DNA from: Candidatus Latescibacterota bacterium
GTDB taxonomy: Bacteria; Latescibacterota; UBA2968; UBA8231
DNA: 5,771 bases
NCBI GenBank assembly: GCA_022827165.1
Contig: JAJDTN010000113.1
Location: 1 to 5,771 of the forward strand
Reading direction: 5' to 3'
Below are positions 1 to 4,546 of this stretch, one piece after another. A model generated the notes under the pieces. That model saw only the letters and a program-made list of their open reading frames with translations. It was not told the origin of the DNA and searched no databases. A program made the translations under genes and the position numbers. Within the stretch, counting starts at the first letter, position 1. The number at the start of each line of letters is the position of its first letter.

Positions 1-1427
1 TCGAGGTTGACGAAGCTCGTCAGGGCGATGCGCAGGCGGTTCTCCCAGGTGAAGAACCACTCCTGCGAGTCAGGCGAGCTCATGAGGATGTCGAACTCCG
101 AGTCGAGGCTGACCAGCCTCGACAGGCGGGCGTCGAGGATCACGAGAGCCTCGACGCCGGAGGTGGAGGACGACTTGAGCTCGGTAACCCTCGTGGCCAC
201 CGAGTCGGTGCGGACGTCGAAGAAGTCCTTGTACACCTCCTGAAGCGCCCCGATGCCCAGGCGCAGGTCGGTGTTCAGGGCGAAGAACCGGAACACCCGG
301 GAGTTGATGCCGAGGCCTTCGCGGAAGGTGATCGGCGAGAACGAGGGTGCCGTGGTGAACCGCGTGACCTGCCTGAGGGTGTCGATGCGGCCGCTGGTCG
401 TGTTGCGGATCAGGTCGCGCGGCATCGGGAAGCGCGTCTCCGAGGGGAAGACGCTGGAGTGGATCACGCCGCGAAGGTACGGGCCGATGCGGGGCGACAG
501 CCGGTATATGTAGGTGGCGCGGGTCTCGGCGCGGTCGATCCCCTTCTGCAGCTCCTGGCCTTCCTGCCAGCTGTCGCCCTGCTCGATGAGGACGCGGATG
601 CTGGCGAAGTGGCGGTCGGTGTTGTAGCGCGTGTGGTTGAAGAGCTGGAGAGCGAGGTTCGCGCTCGTCAGATTGTCGCCGGCCGTCTTCTGGGAGGTGT
701 TGACGCGGACGGAGCCGGAGAGCTCGGTCTGGGAGAGGACGGCGGAGGTCTCGCGCGGAGTCAGGGTGTGCAGCAGCGGCCGCTGGTAGAAGGAGGTGAA
801 CTCACCGGCCTCGCTGTCGTAGACCAGGCTGCGCTGGGTCACGACCCCCGGCAGCAGCTGCACGCTGAACTTGTCGATGGTGGCGAAGGAGTCGCCGAGG
901 CGCACGACGCTGTACACCCCGGGCCTCAGGATCCAGGTGCGTACCCGCTCTCCCCGCTCCTCCTCGATGCCGAAACCGGGCCCGTAGCTCTCGCCGCTCT
1001 CGTCGAAGAGCTCGTAGCTCTCGTTCACCGAGGTCCGTGTCTGATCGATGACGTCGATCACCAGGGCCGACCAGGTCGGCTTCAGCAGCGTCGTCTCGTC
1101 CTCGAAGATGGGCACGTCCTTGCGGATCAGCTGAGCGAGGTTCCCGGAGCCGAACCGGACCTGGTAGATCCCGGGGTCGAGGGCCAGGCCGCGGCCCGGG
1201 GAGGCGAACCGGACCTCGCGGCCGTCCCGGAAGACCTGGACCTTGGGCTCGTTGCCGATGGGCAGGGTCATGGTGGGGATGAACAGCATCCCCTTGCCCT
1301 TGGGCAGCAGGGCCGGGTCGCGAGACAACTGGGCGTGGGGGGAGGCGGCCGACCAGGTGCTCTCGTCGGCCGCGGCGGCCATGGTCACGGCGAGGAGGAA
1401 GGCACAGGCCAGCGGGGTGCGCATCAT
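1..1427 (-). CDS. Putative outer-membrane beta-barrel protein of an MCE lipid-transport operon (3' end cut by window)
   Basis: I read 475 codons before the window edge with no stop; the C terminus is missing. Residues 1-20 form a signal peptide: a short basic start, a hydrophobic core (LACAFLLAVTMA) and an AAA-A cleavage site before DEST. Residues 45-205 hold two similar beta-rich modules, each with an L-x-PG-x-Y-x-V motif (LDPGIYQV near 83-90, LRPGVYSV near 167-174), resembling PEGA-type surface domains. From about residue 230 the sequence alternates polar and aromatic/hydrophobic residues with turns, as in an outer-membrane barrel. Examples are YIYRLSPRIGPYLRG and ENRLRIALTSFVNL, the latter typical of a late barrel strand in DUF481/DUF3078-like proteins. 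Two adjacent in-frame ATGs (1427 and 1424) both overlap the lipoprotein stop, and AGGGGGA lies just upstream; the second ATG has slightly better spacing. The barrel assignment and its role as outer-membrane partner of the MCE protein are inferred from pattern and operon position. No family is recognised with certainty. Confidence 0.85.
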   Translation of the reverse strand, partial: MMRTPLACAFLLAVTMAAAADESTWSAASPHAQLSRDPALLPKGKGMLFIPTMTLPIGNEPKVQVFRDGREVRFASPGRGLALDPGIYQVRFGSGNLAQLIRKDVPIFEDETTLLKPTWSALVIDVIDQTRTSVNESYELFDESGESYGPGFGIEEERGERVRTWILRPGVYSVVRLGDSFATIDKFSVQLLPGVVTQRSLVYDSEAGEFTSFYQRPLLHTLTPRETSAVLSQTELSGSVRVNTSQKTAGDNLTSANLALQLFNHTRYNTDRHFASIRVLIEQGDSWQEGQELQKGIDRAETRATYIYRLSPRIGPYLRGVIHSSVFPSETRFPMPRDLIRNTTSGRIDTLRQVTRFTTAPSFSPITFREGLGINSRVFRFFALNTDLRLGIGALQEVYKDFFDVRTDSVATRVTELKSSSTSGVEALVILDARLSRLVSLDSEFDILMSSPDSQEWFFTWENRLRIALTSFVNL

Positions 1428-2218
1428 CGGTCCCCCTGCGGCGCCAGCTTCCCCGGCACCACGATGTAGTCCTCGGTCTCGCGCGGGACCTCCTCCGTCT
1501 CGTCCTCGGTCATCACGGCGACCCCGTTCCCGCCCTCCTCCTCCAGCAGCCCCGTCAGGTCGCGGCCCTCGGCGCTGGCCTTGCGGATCAGCAGGGCCCG
1601 GTCGAGAGAGCGGATGGCCTCGATCATGTTCTGGAGCAGGATCTGGTTCATGCCCTGCACGGTGAAGACCATGTCCCGTTCGAAGACCTCCATCTCGTTC
1701 GGTGCGAACCGGTGCTGCCAGAAGATCCGGCCTTCGCCGTCCACGAGTTTCAGGGAGCCGTCGAGCCGCGCCCACCAGCGGTCTCCCGAATCGAAGCGCT
1801 CGATGGCGTCGATCGTCCCGGTGAGGGTGAACTCCGGGGCGACGTCGAGGAAGTCCGGGCGGAAGTCGGTGAACAGGCCCGCCCCACGGAGGTAGCCGGC
1901 GACGGCATTGGTGATCATCTCGCTCGGCCGCACGGCCCAGAGGTTGTAGCGGTCGTCGCGGATCTCCTCGGGTGACAGCCGGTAGATGATCTGATCGCGC
2001 TCGTAGAACTTGGAGATGGCGAAGCGCTCGATCTGGACCTTCATCTCGTAGGGGCGTTCCGAGAACGGCAGTTTCAGGGGCAGGGGCTGGCCCTCGATGA
2101 TGAACTTGCGGCGCTCGGGGATCTCGGCCTTGCCCGCGAAGAGACTCGAGCAGCCGCCGGCCGCCAGCAGGGCCAGCAGGACCGCGGCGCCCCGTCCGCA
2201 GCTTGAACGGAGGGTCAT
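1424..2218 (-). CDS. ABC-type transport auxiliary lipoprotein (PqiC/YmbA-like) of the MCE system
   Basis: A 264-residue predicted lipoprotein. Residues 1-23 give a basic start, a hydrophobic run (AAVLLALLAAGG) and Cys23 in an AGGC lipobox. Ser follows the Cys, so Lol sorting to the outer membrane is allowed. The folded core, about residues 36-205, fits the ABC-transport auxiliary family (Pfam ABC_trans_aux, PqiC-like). It has an early strand MKVQIERFAIS (59-69), the hallmark segment RYNLWAVRPSEMI (90-102), then a helix ending in GAGLFTDF. These proteins usually dock to MCE rings and link them to the outer membrane. Residues 207-264 are an acidic, probably disordered tail (LLEEEGG, MTEDETEEV) ending in YIVVPGKLAPQGDR, longer than the family needs. 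The start ATG overlaps the MCE stop (ATGA), with GAAGGA seven bases upstream inside a hairpin. The stop overlaps the next gene in the same way. Family assignment is from the motif pattern and gene order; the precise subfamily is uncertain. Confidence 0.85.
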   Translation of the reverse strand: MTLRSSCGRGAAVLLALLAAGGCSSLFAGKAEIPERRKFIIEGQPLPLKLPFSERPYEMKVQIERFAISKFYERDQIIYRLSPEEIRDDRYNLWAVRPSEMITNAVAGYLRGAGLFTDFRPDFLDVAPEFTLTGTIDAIERFDSGDRWWARLDGSLKLVDGEGRIFWQHRFAPNEMEVFERDMVFTVQGMNQILLQNMIEAIRSLDRALLIRKASAEGRDLTGLLEEEGGNGVAVMTEDETEEVPRETEDYIVVPGKLAPQGDR

Positions 2219-3186
2219 GGGTCCGTCCTTCCACGAAGGAGCACGGCGGGGTTCTCGCGGATCAGCTCGGTGGCCTGGCGCACGTTGAGCAGCGTCTCCT
2301 CCAGGCTCTGCATGGCGTCGAGGATGTTCTTGCGGCTCTGCAGTACCGTCCGGTCGACGTGGGTGACGGTGGCGTCGATCGTCCCCGTCATCTGGTGCAG
2401 GCTGGCCAGCAGCTCGGGCACGGGGCCCTCGAGGTGCTCGCGGAGGACGCGGATCGACAGCCTGAGATCGACAAGGGCGGCCCTCGTCTCCTCGGCCGAG
2501 GTGAGGGCCCGGATCGAGTCCATGGCGGCGTTCATGGAGGCGGTGGTGGCCGCGAGGTTTTCGGTGACCAGGGCCAGGTTGGCGACCGTCTCTCCCAGGT
2601 CGCCCCTGCTGTCCGTGATCAGGGCGTTGGTGTTCTCCATCAGTTCCGAGCCGGCCTCGATCATCCGGCCCAGGCGGCGCTGGTTCCGCTCCGCCGTCAT
2701 CGCCGTGAGATTGGTCAGCAGGTCCTCGATGCGCACCATGAGCACCTCGGCCCGTTCCTCCATGTTCGACAGGAAGGTCGCCCGCGCCGGCAGCACCTCA
2801 CCCGGCTCGAGGAGCGGCGCGTCGGGCGACCCGGAGCTCAGCTCGATGTACTTCAGGCCGACAAAGCCCTGGCTGTAGAGCCGGGCCTGCGTGTCGGTGC
2901 GGATCAGGTTGGGAACCTTGCTGGCCTCCAGGGAGATCTCGACGAGGACGACGCCGATCTCGTCGGGCGAGACCCGCGTGTCCTCCACGCGCCCGACGGT
3001 GATGCCCTGGTACTTGACGGGATCACCGGCCGAGAGACCGCCGACGGACTCGTCGAACTCGATGTAGTAGGTCACCCGCTTCAGCAGCAACTGGGACCCG
3101 GCCACCACGAGCAGGAAGCCGGCCAGAACGCTGATGGAGAAGGCGAGGAAGAGGGCGAGACGGACTCTCTGTGCCCTGGTGGCCAT
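2215..3186 (-). CDS. MCE/MlaD-family lipid-transport protein
   Basis: A 323-residue membrane-anchored MCE protein, likely the substrate-binding and conduit subunit of a lipid transporter. Residues 1-9 are basic, and about 10-30 form one transmembrane helix (LALFLAFSISVLAGFLLVVAG), leaving the rest in the periplasm. One MCE domain spans about 38-118: it opens with YYIEFDESVGGL, contains GDPVKYQGITVGRV (54-67), and closes with the family-typical GFVGLKYIEL (107-116). Residues 135-315 are nearly all heptad-like helix rich in Leu, Glu, Arg and Ala, ending in RENPAVLLRGR, a tail often seen in MlaD/PqiB-like proteins. MCE proteins form hexameric rings, and a helical extension this long could build a tunnel across the periplasm, as in Mce1 or PqiB. 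E. coli MlaD, at about 183 residues, lacks such an extension. An in-frame TGA at 3213-3211 and no alternative codon fix the start, although its Shine-Dalgarno (GGA) is weak. No MlaE permease or MlaF ATPase adjoins it. Family call is confident; substrate unknown. Confidence 0.93.
   Translation of the reverse strand: MATRAQRVRLALFLAFSISVLAGFLLVVAGSQLLLKRVTYYIEFDESVGGLSAGDPVKYQGITVGRVEDTRVSPDEIGVVLVEISLEASKVPNLIRTDTQARLYSQGFVGLKYIELSSGSPDAPLLEPGEVLPARATFLSNMEERAEVLMVRIEDLLTNLTAMTAERNQRRLGRMIEAGSELMENTNALITDSRGDLGETVANLALVTENLAATTASMNAAMDSIRALTSAEETRAALVDLRLSIRVLREHLEGPVPELLASLHQMTGTIDATVTHVDRTVLQSRKNILDAMQSLEETLLNVRQATELIRENPAVLLRGRTDP
2226..2240 (-). promoter_or_regulatory. Hairpin masking the ribosome binding site of the lipoprotein gene
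   Basis: On the minus strand, TCCTTC-GTG-GAAGGA is a perfect 6-bp inverted repeat with a 3-base loop, inside the last codons of the MCE gene. The 3' arm, GAAGGA, is the best Shine-Dalgarno for the lipoprotein ATG at 2218, seven bases downstream. If folded, the hairpin would hide the site until a ribosome finishing the MCE gene opens it. This would reinforce the coupling implied by the ATGA overlap. The repeat is seen; its function is inferred. Confidence 0.55.
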
Positions 3187-3320
3187 GCGGTCCGGGGGGT
3201 GCGGGATGGGTCAGGGAGGAGTCCGCCAGTGGGGGGCAGCGGCACCCGCCAATATGCGGAATCGGCCGCGGATCCGCCACCGTCGGCGTGGTTCCCGGCC
3301 CTCGCCGGCGGTGCCCTGCC
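3187..3320. other. Spacer between lipid kinase and MCE operon
   Basis: This 134-base gap should contain the leader, and perhaps the promoter, of the MCE operon. On the minus strand the least GC-rich spot is GCATATTGG around 3252-3258, a possible -10 element without a convincing -35. Next to it, GCGGATCCGC (3268-3277) is a 10-base perfect palindrome that could be an operator half of some kind. No coding frame is supported. Confidence 0.4.
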
Positions 3321-3331
3321 CTAGGCAGGGC
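3313..3331 (-). terminator. Perfect GC-rich hairpin across the lipid kinase stop codon
   Basis: Arms GCCCTGCC (3313-3320) and GGCAGGGC (3324-3331) are perfectly complementary over 8 bp, with a 3-base loop that is exactly the kinase stop codon (TAG on the minus strand). No T-run follows on the minus strand, so a classical intrinsic terminator is unlikely. It could be a Rho-aided pause, an mRNA-stabilising 3' structure that separates kinase from MCE expression, or chance in GC-rich DNA. Confidence 0.35.
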
Positions 3332-4235
3332 CGGGGTGGATCACCCTGAGGGCGTGGGGCTCGGCGCGCACAACGGCCGGGGTCTCGCACAGACGCTCGC
3401 CGTCGGCGCGCAGGGCCATGGGACTGCCGTCGAGGGCCTCGATCTCCACCCAGGAGGAGCGCAGCATCTGCACCGCGGCAGAGCCCACGTGCCCGCCGCG
3501 GAAGATCCTGGGAACCAGGGCGAGCACCTCGCGGGTGGAGATGCTGCCGTCCACCAGGCAGAGATCGAGCCGTCCGTCCGTCGGGTCGGCTTCCGGGCAG
3601 ATGCGCAGGCCGCCTCCGTAGGACGGGGTGTTGCCCATGGCCAGGAGAAAGACCTCCTGCTCGCGCTCGCCGAACTCGCCCCGGAGACACACCGGGGCCG
3701 GCCGGTATCCCCGCAGACGCCGGAGAGCGGTGTACAGGTATCCGGCCGTTCCGGGGAGGGGCGAACGGCCTTCGGCCATCTCCTCGCCGACCTCCGCGTC
3801 GAAGCCGAAGGAGGCCACCGTGGCGAAGGGCCGATCGCCGCAGCGGCCCAGATCGATCGGCCGGGGCTGCCCTTCGAGCAGTACCCGTATGGCCGGGTCT
3901 TCGGAGATGCCGATCCCCAGGGCGCGGGCCAGGTCGTTGCAGGTCCCCGCGGGCAGGAGTCCGAGGCTCGTTTCGCCGCCCGCCAGCACCGGCAGCACCT
4001 CCGCCACGGTGCCGTCGCCGCCGCAGACGACGACCACGGCGGAGCCGCGGTCCCGGGCGGCGGCGGCCAGCTCCCGGGCCTGTCCCCGCCGGCTCGTCCA
4101 GTCGAGGGAGACCTCCATGCCGGCCTGGAGCAGGCGGCGCCGGCCGCGCTCGGCCACCCGGGCGCCCCGTCCCCCGCCCGCCGCCGGATTCGCGATCAGG
4201 GTCCAGGCTTGGCACCTTCGGTCCGGGTCGGTCAT
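3321..4235 (-). CDS. Diacylglycerol-kinase-family lipid kinase (YegS/BmrU/DgkB type)
   Basis: A 304-residue soluble or peripheral lipid kinase, expected to transfer phosphate from ATP to diacylglycerol or a related lipid; about 300 residues is normal for the family. The N-terminal nucleotide-binding domain shows NPAAGGG (16-22), GGDGT (72-76) with E79 following, and LLPAGTCNDLA (93-103). The C-terminal beta-sandwich domain carries IDLG (127-130), ASFGFDAEV (141-149), YGGGLRICPEA..TDGRLDL (206-225) and the catalytic-type ADGE (277-280). All expected active-site motifs are present, so it should be an active enzyme. A GTG at 4262 is in frame but has no ribosome site, whereas the ATG at 4235 has a perfect GGAGG five bases upstream, so I chose 4235. 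The gene is divergent from the acyl-CoA reductase and sits 134 bases upstream of the MCE gene on the same strand; whether they are co-transcribed is unclear. The exact substrate (diacylglycerol, phosphatidylglycerol, ceramide or other) cannot be told from sequence. Confidence 0.93.
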   Translation of the reverse strand: MTDPDRRCQAWTLIANPAAGGGRGARVAERGRRRLLQAGMEVSLDWTSRRGQARELAAAARDRGSAVVVVCGGDGTVAEVLPVLAGGETSLGLLPAGTCNDLARALGIGISEDPAIRVLLEGQPRPIDLGRCGDRPFATVASFGFDAEVGEEMAEGRSPLPGTAGYLYTALRRLRGYRPAPVCLRGEFGEREQEVFLLAMGNTPSYGGGLRICPEADPTDGRLDLCLVDGSISTREVLALVPRIFRGGHVGSAAVQMLRSSWVEIEALDGSPMALRADGERLCETPAVVRAEPHALRVIHPGPA

Positions 4236-4263
4236 TTCAGCCTCCGGACACACGGCGTACACT
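4235..4263 (+). promoter_or_regulatory. Candidate sigma70-type promoter pointing right, upstream of the small ORF
   Basis: TTTCAG (4235-4240) and TACACT (4258-4263) are separated by exactly 17 bases. The -10 element matches the consensus at T, A and final T; the -35 is weak. The predicted start of transcription falls at or next to the ATG at 4271. The -35 element overlaps the start codon and ribosome site of the divergent lipid kinase, so the two could interfere. Pattern evidence only. Confidence 0.25.
4241..4245 (-). promoter_or_regulatory. Ribosome binding site that fixes the lipid kinase start
   Basis: The minus strand reads GGAGG followed by five bases (CTGAA) and ATG at 4235. This perfect Shine-Dalgarno core decides in favour of the ATG over the in-frame GTG at 4262, which has none. 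Confidence 0.85.
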
Positions 4264-4270
4264 TGGTCTC

Positions 4271-4441
4271 ATGAAGGATGGACCTTGCAGTTCTGACGCC
4301 TCGGGCCGTCCCGAGCCGGATCGAGAGGCACTGCGCCGACGGGTGCGGCATCCCTACATCACCCGCCAGGAGCCGCGCCGGCGAGCCGAGGACGAGGACC
4401 GCGGCGAGGGGGCAGAGGGCCGGTCCCCGCCGCCCGCCTGA
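4271..4441 (+). CDS. Doubtful small ORF, 56 codons, possibly leaderless
   Basis: An ATG-to-TGA reading frame in the spacer between the divergent lipid kinase and acyl-CoA reductase. The product would be very hydrophilic: it starts MKDGPCSSDASGRPEPD, continues with an Arg-rich helix-like segment (EALRRRVRHPYITRQEPRRR), then an acidic/Gly segment and a Pro-rich end. No family is recognised, and there is no signal peptide or membrane segment. About three quarters of its codons end in G or C, below the genes around it, which weakens the case for coding. No Shine-Dalgarno precedes it, but a -10-like TACACT ends seven bases before the ATG, the spacing seen for leaderless transcripts. It may equally be chance in GC-rich DNA or part of the reductase's regulatory region. 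Confidence 0.25.
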   Translation: MKDGPCSSDASGRPEPDREALRRRVRHPYITRQEPRRRAEDEDRGEGAEGRSPPPA

Positions 4442-4457
4442 CGCCGCGCCGGTCTCC

Positions 4458-4486
4458 TTGTTCGGCCGCAACCGTATACATAACAT
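4458..4486 (+). promoter_or_regulatory. Candidate promoter of the fatty acyl-CoA reductase gene
   Basis: TTGTTC (4458-4463), a 17-base spacer and TAACAT (4481-4486) form a plausible sigma70-type promoter. It lies in the only clearly AT-rich patch of the spacer (4474-4492, which includes the palindrome GTATAC). Transcription would start near 4493, giving a leader of roughly 54 bases before the reductase ATG. The -35 match is only its first three bases. Confidence 0.35.
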
Positions 4487-4546
4487 ACAGATTCGACGGA
4501 GAGTTACGTCCTCCTTCCCCTCCCGTCCCACGGCCCTCCACGTCGC

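Larger units (their letters stand above)
4236..4546. other. Divergent intergenic region between lipid kinase and fatty acyl-CoA reductase
   Basis: These 311 bases hold the kinase ribosome site, two candidate rightward promoters, the doubtful 56-codon ORF and, at 4508-4546, a pyrimidine-rich stretch (8 purines in 39 bases) directly before the reductase ATG. I found no convincing promoter for the leftward kinase gene and no known riboswitch or RNA gene here. Confidence 0.6.

Noticed and set aside
3225..3260. Possible sigma54 promoter (TGGC...TGC) upstream of the MCE gene on the minus strand
   Set aside because: The GG-to-GC distance is one base off the strict sigma54 spacing and the flanking bases do not match.
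2203..3324. A 373-codon plus-strand frame across the MCE gene, with similar long plus-strand frames at 459-1469 and 3171-4274
   Set aside because: All lie antisense to convincing minus-strand genes, have no coherent domain or ribosome site, and read as GC-driven shadows.
3211..4215. A 334-codon minus-strand frame overlapping the lipid kinase in another frame
   Set aside because: The product is Arg/Gly/Pro/Ala-rich with no motif, while the kinase frame shows every family motif.
4236..4262. Upstream GTG start (4262) for the lipid kinase
   Set aside because: There is no ribosome site before it, and it would add nine residues ahead of an ATG with a perfect GGAGG at five-base spacing.
4480..4541. 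Possible leftward promoter in the AT-rich patch near 4475-4490
   Set aside because: The minus strand has TATGTT-like hexamers there, but no -35 and no leftward gene closer than about 240 bases. The rightward reading fits the reductase better.
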